This document shows positions 1 to 8,616 of a stretch of DNA of 45,453 nt, in pieces. The stretch's first letter is position 1, and the number at the start of each line of letters is the position of its first letter. The translations under genes and the position numbers were made by a program. The notes under the pieces were generated by a model, which was not told the DNA's origin, ran no database searches, and saw only the letters and a list, made by a program, of their open reading frames with translations. The stretch comes from CAZCPB01 sp964540295. Lineage in GTDB: Bacteria > Planctomycetota > Phycisphaerae > Phycisphaerales > UBA1924. Location of the stretch: the NCBI GenBank assembly GCA_964540295.1, contig CAZIMT010000004.1:1-45453 (forward strand), given 5' to 3'.

Positions 1-711
1 CCCTCGTGGCGGCGTGACTGGTGCGACCCTTTCCCCGTTCCGTACTGCCCCCCCCCGGTGGTTTATTGCCCGCCGCCGGTCGTCTATTGCCCGCCGGTTG
101 TGCGCTACTACCCTCCGCCGGTGGTCTACTGCCCGCCTCCCGTTGTCTACGAGAGGCCGATCGTCCAGACAACGTACGTGGTCGATCAGCCGCGAGTTAT
201 CTACGCGGACCAGCCCATCACTCGGGTGTATCAGCCCGCCCCCGTCGTCGTTCAACGCGGCTTCGTACCCGCGGTCGACGCCGAAACTGCGGCGCTCTAT
301 TGGGCCGGCGGCGATGCCGCCCGCGCGATCGACGGCCTGCGTTCGTACATCAGCGATCGGCCCGGTTCGGTCAAGGAGATCCGTCTGCTCGGGTTGATCA
401 ACCTCGACCAAGGCCGCGCGGCGGACGCTGTGGGTTATGTTTTCGAGGCGTACAACCTCGACCCGACGCTCGCGGACCGCGCGTTCGATCCGGCGGCCGT
501 TGGCCTGGGCGCGGAGCAGTTCAAGCGGATGCAGCGCTCGGCGCTGGATTACGTTACGCAGAACGGTTCGCCCGCGTCGTGGCTGACGGTGATCACGCTG
601 CTGCAGGCGCAGGGTCAGCGTGACCTGGCGCAAGCGACGATGATTAAGGCCGTGGACGCGGGGCTCTCGGTGACCATCGTTGATCGCTTCCGGACGGCGC
701 TCGGGAAGTAA
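1..711 (+). CDS. YCPPP-repeat surface/secreted protein, C-terminal part (5' end outside window)
   Basis: The reading frame is open from base 1, so the true start lies upstream of the window; a GTG at 58 is only an internal codon. 236 residues are visible. Codons about 15-54 are a low-complexity array of VVYCPPP/YYPPP units in which Tyr, Cys and Pro recur every 7-8 residues. A V/Q/Y-rich linker follows, then (codons about 100-160) a helical TPR-like stretch with AALYWAGGDAARAI and LLGLINLDQGRAADA, and a last helical pair ending at a TAA. No enzyme motif is visible. Pro/Tyr-rich repeats joined to TPR-like helices are typical of envelope or surface proteins, so an extracytoplasmic site is likely, but no signal peptide can be seen because the N-terminus is missing. 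A strong hairpin terminator follows at 741. The function is unknown. Confidence 0.75.
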   Translation, partial: PSWRRDWCDPFPVPYCPPPVVYCPPPVVYCPPVVRYYPPPVVYCPPPVVYERPIVQTTYVVDQPRVIYADQPITRVYQPAPVVVQRGFVPAVDAETAALYWAGGDAARAIDGLRSYISDRPGSVKEIRLLGLINLDQGRAADAVGYVFEAYNLDPTLADRAFDPAAVGLGAEQFKRMQRSALDYVTQNGSPASWLTVITLLQAQGQRDLAQATMIKAVDAGLSVTIVDRFRTALGK

Positions 712-740
712 CTCGGCCGAAACCTCGGCTTGAAAACACG

Positions 741-780
741 CGGACCCCGCGATGCTCGCGCATCGCGGGGTCCGTTTCGT
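741..780 (+). terminator. Rho-independent terminator after the YCPPP-repeat gene
   Basis: Two perfectly complementary 14-base arms (741-754 and 761-774) flank a 6-base loop (755-760), and a T-rich tract TTTCGTTTC follows. The hairpin begins 29 bases after the stop codon of the upstream gene. The minus-strand M16 gene ends at 856, so the hairpin sits in a convergent gap; because the arms are symmetric it could also stop transcription from the right, although the T tract favours the plus strand. Confidence 0.8.
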
Positions 781-855
781 TTCACGCACGACTCTTTGAG
801 CACCCCAACACACCGAGTTAGGGTACAAAAAAGTTCGAAATACTCAGGGGCCTGA

Positions 856-3600
856 TCACTTCTTCGCAGGGTTGCCAGCCTCGTCGAGTTCAATCGGCTC
901 GGGCAGCTTCAGGTCTTTCATCTGAGCGAGGATGGTTTTCTTATCGCCGACGAGTACGAGCACGCCCGAGTCCAGCGCGAGGGCCGTGCGGCCCATCGCG
1001 TTGACTTCGCTGGCGGTGGTTTTTTCGACCGCGGCCAAGTCTTGCGCGATGGCCTCGAACGGACGGCCGTTGCGGGACAACTCGCCCGCTACGCCGAGGA
1101 TGCCTTGGAGACCTTCGAAGGATTGGATGACCTCGGTGCGGAGAGTCTGCCTGGCCTTGGTGACTTCGACGTCGGTGATATCGCCGCCGGTGCTCGCGCG
1201 AAGGCGGTTGAATTCGGCCATGAACTCGCGAAGGGCCGCGCCGGTGGTGTCGGTCTTGACGCTGGCCGAGGCCATGAAATACCCGGTGTTGGGGCCTTGG
1301 ACGAAGGTTGAGCGCGCGCCATAGGTGAAGCCGTTGCGTTCGCGAAGGTTCTGGTTCAGTCGGCTGGTGAAGGAACCACCGAGCATGGTGTTGAGGACGT
1401 CATACGCCGGGCGGCTGGGGTCGGCGTATTTGGGCGCGGGGGCCATGAAGCGGACCACGGTCTGCACCGCTCCGGGACGATCGACGAGGATCACGCGCAT
1501 GCCGGGCTTCTCGGGCGCTTTGGCGGTGAGGTCGCGCTTCTCGACAGACTTTGCGGTGCCGCCGCTGGACCAGTCGCCGAGCACCTTGTCGAGCGAGGCC
1601 TTGGCGTCGGCGGCGGAGATATCGCCAGCGATGAAGATGGTGGCGAACTCGGGGTGGACAAGCGTGCCGTGCGCACGCTTGATGTCGTCGAGCGTGAGAG
1701 GCTCGACGGTCTGGACGGTGCCTTCCATGGACCAGCCGTAGGGGTTGGTCTCGCCGAAGAGCGACCGAAGGCCCACGCGCGACGCGACGATGGTGGGCTG
1801 CTCGTTCTGTTGCTTGAGGTCTTCGAGGTGGAGGCGCTTGACGCGCGCAAAGTCGGTCGCCTGGAGGCGCGGCTTGCGGATCATGTCGGCCATGAGGGCC
1901 GCGGCCTTGTCGAAGTTGCGGCGAAGGACTTGCATCGAGACGTCGATAGTCTCCTGGTCGGCGCTCGCGCCGAGCGTTGCGCCCAAGCCTTGGACGGTGG
2001 AGCTGAAGACGAGCGAGTCGAGGTCGCCAGCGCCCTCTTCGAGCATGTCGGCCGTGAGCCTGACGAGCCCCGCCTTGGCGGGCTCGTTGAGCGGGCTGCC
2101 GGGCTGGAACTGGATCGACACGGCGACCAGCGGCAATTCCGGCTTGTTCCAGAGCATGACGGGCACGCCGTTGGCGAGCTTGAAGGCCTCGGGCTTGGTG
2201 GGTGTGAACGAGCCTTGCGCCAGATCCGCGGGGCGCTGGTCGCGACCTGACTTCGATTTCTCGGGCTGCTCGGGAAGGACGCGGATGATGCCGCGGGCTT
2301 TAGGGTCGAGGACCTTGGCGGCCCACGTGCGCACGGCCGCGGGCGTCGCGTTGCGGTAACGGTCCAAGTCACGCTTGAACGAGTTGGGCTCGTTGAAGAA
2401 GTACTCGTACTCATTCAACTGATCGGCAACGGAAAGAACGCTGCCGAGGCGGCGAAGCTTGGAGAGCTCGTAGGCGGTCTTGCGTTCGTCGAGCTCGCTG
2501 GCGCTCGGGCCTTCTTTGGCGAACTTGGCGAGTTCCTCGTCCACGATCTTCTCGACTTTGTTGAGGTCCGCCTCGGGCGTAGTGACGACGGTGATCTGGA
2601 ACATCGAGCCCAGGCCGGCGGAGTTCTGCCCGGCGGAGACTTCGGTGGCGAGCTTTTCGTCGAACACGAGCCGCTTGTAGAGCCGGCTGTTCTTACCCGA
2701 TGAGAGCACCGTGCCCGCGAGGTCGAGCTCAACGTCGCCCTCGCCGAACTGGGCGGGGCTGTGCCAAGCCATGAGGATCATCGGCAACTGAACCTTGTCG
2801 AGCATGGTGACACGGATCGGCTTGTCGAGCTTGACCGGGTCGGCCTGACGGCGCTGCACGGGCGCGCCAGCGGCGATGGTGCCGAAAAGGCTCTGGATCA
2901 GCGGCTTAATCTCGGCGGATTTGAAATCGCCAGCGACGACGAGCGAGGCGTTGCTGGGCACGTAGAACTGGCTGAAGAAGTCCTTGACGTTTTCGGCGGT
3001 GGCGGCTTCGAGATCCTCGTGCAGGCCATAGACGTTCCAGTGGTAGGGGTGCCCGAGCGGGTACATGTATTGGTTGAGATACTCGTTGGCCTTGCCGTAG
3101 GGCGTGTTCTCGACCTGCTGGCGGATCTCGTTGCGGACGACGTCCTGCTGCTTTTTAAGCTTCTCGGTGGTCATGGTCCGGCCCAGGTCTTCGAGCCGAT
3201 CAGCGTCGAGCCAGAGGAGCGTGGGCAGGAGCGAGGATGGGCCAGAGGAAAAGTAATTGGTGCGGTCGAGGGAGGTGGAGGCGTTGTTCGCGCCGCCGCC
3301 GGTTTCCATGATGACGTCAAAGTCGCTGCCGGGAACGCGCTCGGTGCCCATGAACATGAGGTGCTCGAAGAGGTGAGCGAAGCCAGAACGGCCCGGCGGC
3401 TCTTCGCGCGCGCCGACCTTGTACCAAGTGTTGACGGCGACGACGGGAAGGCTGTGGTCCTCGTGCAGGATCACGGTCATGCCATTGTCGAGCTTGTACT
3501 TTTCGTACTTAAACTCTTGGGCGCTGGCGCGGGGCGCGAGCGTAAGGAAGACGGCCAGGGCGGCGACGATCGCAACGGCGTGGGAGGCGTGCTTGTGCAT
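856..3600 (-). CDS. Exported M16 (pitrilysin/insulinase family) zinc metallopeptidase
   Basis: Predicted periplasmic or outer-membrane-associated zinc peptidase that degrades peptides within a two-domain clamshell. The protein is 914 residues with a clear Sec signal peptide (about 1-28, cleavage after ASA). The inverted zinc motif H76-L-F-E79-H80 is intact, and the third ligand is most likely E158 in VVRNEIRQ, 78 residues after H80, which is close to the family spacing. Two M16 halves are visible: an active N-terminal half and an inactive C-terminal half that starts near the phrase FKLANGVPVML and contains the usual R/Y substrate-binding region (NLRERNGFTYGARS). A longer frame begins at 3657, but the ATG at 3600 is chosen because the signal peptide starts there; no strong Shine-Dalgarno is visible. 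The gene is divergent from the PrpD-family gene. The family is certain; the substrate is unknown. Confidence 0.93.
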   Translation of the reverse strand: MHKHASHAVAIVAALAVFLTLAPRASAQEFKYEKYKLDNGMTVILHEDHSLPVVAVNTWYKVGAREEPPGRSGFAHLFEHLMFMGTERVPGSDFDVIMETGGGANNASTSLDRTNYFSSGPSSLLPTLLWLDADRLEDLGRTMTTEKLKKQQDVVRNEIRQQVENTPYGKANEYLNQYMYPLGHPYHWNVYGLHEDLEAATAENVKDFFSQFYVPSNASLVVAGDFKSAEIKPLIQSLFGTIAAGAPVQRRQADPVKLDKPIRVTMLDKVQLPMILMAWHSPAQFGEGDVELDLAGTVLSSGKNSRLYKRLVFDEKLATEVSAGQNSAGLGSMFQITVVTTPEADLNKVEKIVDEELAKFAKEGPSASELDERKTAYELSKLRRLGSVLSVADQLNEYEYFFNEPNSFKRDLDRYRNATPAAVRTWAAKVLDPKARGIIRVLPEQPEKSKSGRDQRPADLAQGSFTPTKPEAFKLANGVPVMLWNKPELPLVAVSIQFQPGSPLNEPAKAGLVRLTADMLEEGAGDLDSLVFSSTVQGLGATLGASADQETIDVSMQVLRRNFDKAAALMADMIRKPRLQATDFARVKRLHLEDLKQQNEQPTIVASRVGLRSLFGETNPYGWSMEGTVQTVEPLTLDDIKRAHGTLVHPEFATIFIAGDISAADAKASLDKVLGDWSSGGTAKSVEKRDLTAKAPEKPGMRVILVDRPGAVQTVVRFMAPAPKYADPSRPAYDVLNTMLGGSFTSRLNQNLRERNGFTYGARSTFVQGPNTGYFMASASVKTDTTGAALREFMAEFNRLRASTGGDITDVEVTKARQTLRTEVIQSFEGLQGILGVAGELSRNGRPFEAIAQDLAAVEKTTASEVNAMGRTALALDSGVLVLVGDKKTILAQMKDLKLPEPIELDEAGNPAKK

Positions 3601-3849
3601 GGTGTGTTCCACAAGGGAGAGAGTTCGATGCTGGACGTGAACTCCGAGCCGGAACAAAGAGCCGGTTCGTCAAGTTCGGTGGTTGGGGCGGCCTCTTCGT
3701 GGAAAGCCAAAGGGATGAGGATAGACGAGCAACGCGTAGATTGGAACGACGGGAACGACATCAAAAGGCCGCATGAGATCGGGCGGAATACTGTGCCCTC
3801 CCACGCACAAGCACCCGACCGCGTACCTGTTCACGCTATGGAGATTGCC

Positions 3850-5508
3850 ATGCCGACCGAAACCCAGATTGTTCTCCTCGCGAATTCCAACCAAGCCTTG
3901 GGGATCGCGCAGTTTGCGATCGATTTCATGTCCAAAGTTCCGGGCAAACGTGGCGAACCGGACGCGGCGGTGATCGAGCGCACGAACATGTTCCACACCG
4001 ACGCGGTGCTGTGCGGGATCTCGGCCATCGCGCTGGGGACTAACTCGCCGACCGTGCTGCGGCACGAGGCAATGCAGTACGCGGTCGCGCCGGCCGGGTC
4101 GGGCACGCTCGCGGGGCTTGGCAAGGCCAAGAAGCACGGCGTGCCGGTGTTTGGCTCGAAGACTGATGTGGCGGTCGAGAAGGCGATCTGCGCGAACTGT
4201 GCGGCGGTGCGCGAGTGGGACAGCAACGGAACGAACTTTGGGTACAGCCTCGACCGACCGCACCACCGGGCCGGGGAGTTCGGGCACAACGATTTTTATT
4301 CGGTGCCGGTCGCGGCGGCCCAGATGGCGGGACTCAGCGGCGAGGCGGCGATCAAAGGGATGATCCTGCTCGACGAGATCCGTGGGCGATTGGCGGAAGT
4401 GTTCAGCCTGAAGACATACAAGATCGACCACGTCGTACACGGCGCGATCGCTTCGGCGGCGGTGTTCGGCGCAATGATCGGCGCGACCGCGGCTCAGATC
4501 GAGTCGGCGATCGGCATGTTTGTTGCGCACCACATCCCGTTCCGCGCGATCCGGGCCGGGCATCAACTGTCGGACAGCAAGGGCGCGAGCGCGGCCATCT
4601 CGACCGAGGCGGCGATCGCGTGCGTGAAGCGGAGCATGGCGGGGTTTACCGGTCCCAAGGATATTTTTCGAAATCCCGAGGCGATCTTCCGGATCTTCGA
4701 GGGGCCGGGGCAGATGTTCCAGAAGGTAGGATCGACCAAGGCCAACACGGAGAAAAAGCACGCTTCGCCGTTCGATTTGGTTCTCAGCCGAGCCGGGTCG
4801 GACTTCACGGTGATGGGCATGCACTTCAAGCTGGGGCTCTACGAGCACCAGTCGGCGGGCGCTCTTCAGGGCCTGATCGATCTCTTGAACAAGCGGCCCG
4901 AGTTGCTCGACGATCAGTCGGGAGACTGCATCAGCAAGATCGTGGTCAAGGCCTACGAGCCAGCGTTCGGGATCATCGGCGACCCGCACAAGCGCGACCC
5001 GCACACGCGGCAGTCGGCCGACCACTCGATGCTGTACTTGGTGTGCACGAAGCTGCGCAAGGCGCTGGAGATGCGGCACGCCAACCCGAAACTTAAGCCC
5101 GGCTTCCAGTGGAGTTTCAAGGAACTGATGCTGATGCCGCACGACTTTGACAACGGCGCGCTGCACCACGATGTGACGCGGTCGCTGATGCAGAAGATGA
5201 CGTTCGAGTGGGGCGGGCCCGAGTACGACGCGCGATACCCGGACGGCATCCCAACTTCGATGGTGATCACCGACGAGCAGGGCGAGATGTTCGATTCTGG
5301 GCTGGTGATGTACCCTGGCGGGCACGCGCGGAACACCACGGCGGACCTGAAGAGGATCCTGGCGCACAAGTGGGACGGGCTGGGACGGATCGCGGTCGCC
5401 GACGCCAAGGCGGTGGTGAAGCAGCTTTCTTCGGTCGAGAAGAAAAACGCGGACGCGGTCGCTTCGATGTACCACTTCGATCTCATCGACCACGGTTCGT
5501 TCGAGTAA
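3850..5508 (+). CDS. MmgE/PrpD-family protein (2-methylcitrate dehydratase-like)
   Basis: A 552-residue cytoplasmic protein of the MmgE/PrpD superfamily, whose characterised members dehydrate 2-methylcitrate or related tricarboxylates, or decarboxylate cis-aconitate. Family-like landmarks are an all-helical N-terminal half with HTDAVLCGISAIALG and HGAIASAAVFGAMIGAT, the SDSKGASAAIST stretch in the middle, and a C-terminal alpha/beta half with ISKIVVKAYEPAFGIIG, a DPHTRQSADHSMLY segment and a terminal YPGGHARN motif (compare YPIGHARR in E. coli PrpD). The frame is open upstream to 2761, but that part is antisense to the M16 gene. Two in-frame ATGs lie at 3838 and 3850; a GGAG at 3840-3843, six bases before the second, supports 3850. 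No other methylcitrate-cycle gene is nearby, so the substrate cannot be assigned. Confidence 0.85.
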   Translation: MPTETQIVLLANSNQALGIAQFAIDFMSKVPGKRGEPDAAVIERTNMFHTDAVLCGISAIALGTNSPTVLRHEAMQYAVAPAGSGTLAGLGKAKKHGVPVFGSKTDVAVEKAICANCAAVREWDSNGTNFGYSLDRPHHRAGEFGHNDFYSVPVAAAQMAGLSGEAAIKGMILLDEIRGRLAEVFSLKTYKIDHVVHGAIASAAVFGAMIGATAAQIESAIGMFVAHHIPFRAIRAGHQLSDSKGASAAISTEAAIACVKRSMAGFTGPKDIFRNPEAIFRIFEGPGQMFQKVGSTKANTEKKHASPFDLVLSRAGSDFTVMGMHFKLGLYEHQSAGALQGLIDLLNKRPELLDDQSGDCISKIVVKAYEPAFGIIGDPHKRDPHTRQSADHSMLYLVCTKLRKALEMRHANPKLKPGFQWSFKELMLMPHDFDNGALHHDVTRSLMQKMTFEWGGPEYDARYPDGIPTSMVITDEQGEMFDSGLVMYPGGHARNTTADLKRILAHKWDGLGRIAVADAKAVVKQLSSVEKKNADAVASMYHFDLIDHGSFE

Positions 5509-5514
5509 GGCCTG

Positions 5515-6890
5515 GTGGCTAGCGGGCTGATTGCTCCGGCGTTGCTGACTCACGCGAGCGATTGCAGCGAGCGTCTGTTCGTGATTGACAAGGTCGGGAG
5601 CATCCGGATCATTCAAAACGGCGTGCTATTGCCCACGCCCTTGTTGGACCTGAAAGCAACGGGCGATGTGGTGACCGTGAGCGCCGGGTACGACGAGCGT
5701 GGGCTGCTCGGGCTCGCGTTTCACCCGAAATATAAGAACAACGGACGGTTCTTTGTGCGTTACAGCAAGGCCCGCACTGGTGCGGCAGGTCAGCCGTGCT
5801 TTGGAACATCGCGCGGTTGCCACGAGGAGATTCTCGCGGAGTATCACGTTTCGGTCGAGAATCTGAACGTCGCCGATCCGACCGGCGTGATTCTTTTTCG
5901 CGTGGATAAGCCGCAGTTCAACCACGACGGCGGCGACGTCGCGTTCGGGCCCGACGGGTTCTTGTACTTTTCGCTGGGCGACGGCGGCGGCGCCAACGAC
6001 GGACTCGCGGACGTTCCGCCCTCGCACGAGCCGATTGAGAACGGGCAGAACATCGATGTCCCGCTGGGCAAGATGCTGCGGATCGACGTGAACAACGGCG
6101 CGCCGTACACGATCCCGGCGGACAACCCGTTCGTCGGCGGGCCGGGGCTCGATGAGAATTATGCGTACGGTTCCGCAACCCCTACCGCTTCAGCTTTGAC
6201 GACGGCCCCGGCGGCGCGGGCACGCTGATCGTTGCGGACGTGGGGCAGAATCTCTTTGAAGAGATCGATGTGGTTGTCAAAGGCGGGAACTACGGGTGGG
6301 TGAAGCGCGAGGGCAAGCATTGCTTCGACCCATTCAACCCGAACGTTGCGCCGCCGACGTGCAACACGGCGGGGTTGATCGATCCAGTGGCCGAGCACCC
6401 GCGTCTGGACGGCACGACTCCGGTCGGAATCGCCGTGGTCGGCGGGTTCGTGTACCGGGGCAGCTTCCCGCCAGTCGCCAACGGCAAGTACATTCTCGGC
6501 GACTTCAGCACGAGCTTTGGGCTGGCGGACGGGCATCTGTTCTACATCGATGCTGTCAGCGATTGGGCGACGATTCGCCAGCTGCGGCTCGGCGCGAACA
6601 ACGCCAACCTGGGGCTGTTCTTGAAGGGAATGGGACGCGACGAGGCTGGCGAGATCTACGCGCTGACCAGCACCGTGCTCGGCCCGAGCGGGACGGCTGG
6701 GAAGGTCTGGAAGATCGCGGTGCGCTGCCCGTCATACTTTGATCGCGACGGGTTTGTGACCGGGGACGACTTTGACGCCTACGCCACGGCATTCGTGCTC
6801 GGGAACATCGCCACGGACTTCGACTTTGATGGGTTTGTGAGCGGCGATGATTTCGACGCCTACGTGCTCGCGTTCGAGGCGGGCTGCTGA
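5515..6890 (+). pseudogene. Glucose/sorbosone dehydrogenase-like secreted protein with dockerin-like tail, frameshifted and lacking a signal peptide
   Basis: Two frames together encode one protein of the PQQ-dependent sugar dehydrogenase (GSDH) beta-propeller family. The first (frame 1, from GTG 5515) contains ERLFVIDKVGSIRI, DERGLLGLAFHPKY and FNHDGGDVAFGPDGFLYFSLGDGGG; the second (frame 3) continues with FRNPYRFSFDDGPGG, VADVGQNLFEEID and GGNYGWVKREG. The frame changes at about 6168-6171: one added G in TACGGTTCC would restore GFRNPYRF, the usual family sequence. The C-terminus (about 6735-6890) carries two Ca-binding-like loops, DRDGFVTGDDFDAY and DFDGFVSGDDFDAY, ending in Gly-Cys. The N-terminus begins at once with the first propeller strand (VASGLIAPALLTHA), so the signal peptide expected of such a protein is missing. 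The frame runs straight on from the stop codon of the upstream gene at 5508. It may be a decaying gene or a gene damaged by sequencing and assembly errors. Confidence 0.75.
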
Positions 6891-6997
6891 GAGAGCTTGT
6901 TTGAGAGAACGAGAATCAGCCCGGTGCTGAGTTGATCCGAGTCCGTGTTGGCTGCGGCCGTGATCAGGTACTTTTCTTTCTTCTCTGAGATTCATTT

Positions 6998-7736
6998 ATG
7001 AAGCGTCAGATTCGTTCTTCCGTTGCGATCGCGCTGGTCTCGATTGGCACGCTTGGGGTCGGGCGGTCGGCGCTCGCGCAGGCCACGGTGGTGAGCCTGC
7101 CCGCTTCGGCGGATACCACGCTGTACGCGGAAAACGTCGCATTGAGCAACGGTCGCGGGCCGACGATGTTCGCGGGGTCTACGGCCTCGGGCGCGATCCG
7201 GCGATTGCTGATCAGGTTCGATGTCACTGGTGCAATCCCAGCTCACGCGAAGATCCAATCGGCGAAGATTCGACTGCGAATGACGAAGACCAACGCGGGG
7301 GCGACGGCGCAGTCGCTCTTTGCCGTGACCGCACCGTGGGGCGAGGAGACGTCCAACGCCGGTGATCCGGGCGGCGGCGGGACGCCCGCCACAGCGGGCG
7401 ACGCGACCTGGAGATTTTCGTCCTTCAATACGACCTCGTGGGCCAGCCTCGGCGGCGATTTCCTGGCCGCGGCGAGCGCGAGCACGACCGTGACCGCGAT
7501 CGGCGATTATTCATGGAGCTCAGCGCGACTTGCCGCGGACGTGCAAAGCTGGATCGACGCGGGGAGCAACAACGGCTGGGAACTTATCGACAACGAATCG
7601 GCCCTTTTCACGTCCAAGCAGTGCGCCAGCCGTGAGAGCCTGACCCCGCCGGCCCGGCCAGCGCTCAAGGTGGCGTACCTCTGCGGGACAGACTTCGATC
7701 GTGACGGCTTCACCACGGGCGACGACTTTGACGCGT
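6998..7736 (+). CDS. Secreted DNRLRE-domain protein with dockerin-like tail, cut by the assembly gap
   Basis: An exported protein with signal peptide residues 1-27 (cleavage after ALA) and a beta-sandwich body of the DNRLRE type: ADTTLYAENVALSNGRG near the mature N-terminus, RRLLIRFDVTGAIP, KIQSAKIRLRM, then the characteristic GDATWRFSSFNTTSWASLGGDF and VQSWIDAGSNNGWELI. This domain occurs in carbohydrate-associated and cell-surface proteins and is structural rather than catalytic. The body is followed by CGTDFDRDGFTTGDDFDA, the same tail as in the preceding gene, and the sequence then runs into 100 N, so the 3' end is missing. The start ATG at 6998 is chosen from the signal peptide; the Shine-Dalgarno is weak. 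It is 107 bases downstream of the sugar-dehydrogenase-like gene and could be cotranscribed with it. Confidence 0.85.
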
Positions 7737-7836
7737 NNNNNNNNNNNNNNNNNNNNNNNNNNNNNNNNNNNNNNNNNNNNNNNNNNNNNNNNNNNNNNNN
7801 NNNNNNNNNNNNNNNNNNNNNNNNNNNNNNNNNNNN
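7737..7836. other. Assembly gap of 100 N
   Basis: Exactly 100 unknown bases, which is the customary scaffold filler for a gap of unknown length. It begins inside the dockerin-like repeat of the DNRLRE gene and ends just before the 3' end of a minus-strand small gene. Frames crossing it are not real. Confidence 0.98.
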
Positions 7837-7844
7837 GGGGTGAT

Positions 7845-8177
7845 CTACTCGGGCTGTTCGTCGCGGTCTCGTTGTTTACGCTCGGGCGGGCGGGGTTGGA
7901 TCTTCACGCCACGCTCGGTTAAGAGTGCCCGCCACCCCAGTGCGGCCGGTGGTCCGCGCTCGCTGAATCGCCCACTCTCGGCCCGGAAGATCAGGTCGAT
8001 GAGGTCGTCAACACCGAAAACCCAATCGAGCCCGCCGTGGCCGGGGCCCCGGATCCGCGCGGCCTTGCGGATCATGTCAAAGGTCTTGCTCGACAGCTCG
8101 CCAGCGTCCATGAGTTCTTGTTTGGTCCAGCCGTCCTCGGGCTTGGTGTGGCCGGTCGTGTCAAACTTGGTGGGCAT
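7845..8177 (-). CDS. Small hypothetical protein
   Basis: A 110-residue protein with coding-like composition that ends only 8 bases from the assembly gap. The central segment (KQELMDAGELSSKTFDMIRK, then AARIRGPGHGGLDWVFGVDDLIDLI) alternates helices with a Gly-rich turn and looks like a small helix-turn-helix or excisionase-like fold, but no family could be recognised. The C-terminus is strongly charged (PERKQRDRDEQPE). A purine-rich stretch (its complement on the plus strand is GTGAGGGGGGTGAG) borders the start. There is no signal peptide, so it is probably cytoplasmic. A DNA-binding role is only a guess. Confidence 0.55.
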   Translation of the reverse strand: MPTKFDTTGHTKPEDGWTKQELMDAGELSSKTFDMIRKAARIRGPGHGGLDWVFGVDDLIDLIFRAESGRFSERGPPAALGWRALLTERGVKIQPRPPERKQRDRDEQPE

Positions 8178-8616
8178 CGTGAGGGGGGTGAGTGGGAGGA
8201 GGCGGAGAGGTGCGGTGTCACCGTCTTGGCGAGACGAACTTCGATACGGCCATCATATGGCCACCGTCATCGCAACAGTTCGAGGAATGAACCCAATCGG
8301 AAATCGGCTGATGTTATTCGTGCCCACGGGCTCGATGAGGCCGCCGATCGCCTGGCTGGCGGGGAACGACGGGTGCTCGGAGGTTCGCTCTATGTACGCG
8401 CGAGCTTTGCAGCGCGAGGCGATGCGAGGGTTGCATGTCACGCTGGTGCTGGCCGAGCCGGTGCGAGTTGAGACTCTGACGCTGAATGTGTTTCAGTCGG
8501 ACACCAAAGCGTCGGGGCGGTTGAGGCGATGGCGGTGTGAGCGGGCGTAGAGAGAAGAGAAGGCTCGGCTCGGAGAGCCTACTTGGAATCGACCTGCTTC
8601 AAAAACATGGCCGGGG
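8178..8616. other. Region between small gene and fabH; one weak ORF, otherwise nothing recognised
   Basis: This 439-base stretch lies between the start of a minus-strand small gene and the stop of fabH. It holds a weak plus-strand ORF (8257-8550, listed separately) and, at 8567-8579, a short imperfect hairpin (GGCTC/GAGCC with a 3-base loop) that could help end fabH transcription. No tRNA, clear promoter or repeat was seen. Confidence 0.4.
8257..8550 (+). CDS. Possible small hypothetical protein
   Basis: A 97-residue ORF from ATG 8257 with G/C at roughly three quarters of third codon positions and a plausible beta-rich C-terminal half (GLHVTLVLAEPVRVETLTLN). There is no Shine-Dalgarno, no family resemblance and no partner gene. 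The frame extends upstream without a stop to the gap, antisense to the 110-residue gene. It may be a chance ORF in an otherwise empty region. Confidence 0.25.
   Translation: MATVIATVRGMNPIGNRLMLFVPTGSMRPPIAWLAGNDGCSEVRSMYARALQREAMRGLHVTLVLAEPVRVETLTLNVFQSDTKASGRLRRWRCERA

Noticed and set aside
2761..3849. Long upstream extension of the PrpD-family frame
   Set aside because: It is antisense to the M16 peptidase and has shadow-like composition; a GGAG-supported ATG at 3850 starts the recognisable protein.
3670..5616. 648-residue minus-strand ORF antisense to the PrpD-family gene
   Set aside because: It is rich in Arg, His, Asp and Val with no domain pattern, as expected for a shadow frame of a high-GC gene; the plus strand shows clear family motifs.
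7701..7922. Plus-strand frames crossing the N run
   Set aside because: They depend on an artificial 100-base filler, so continuity across it is meaningless.
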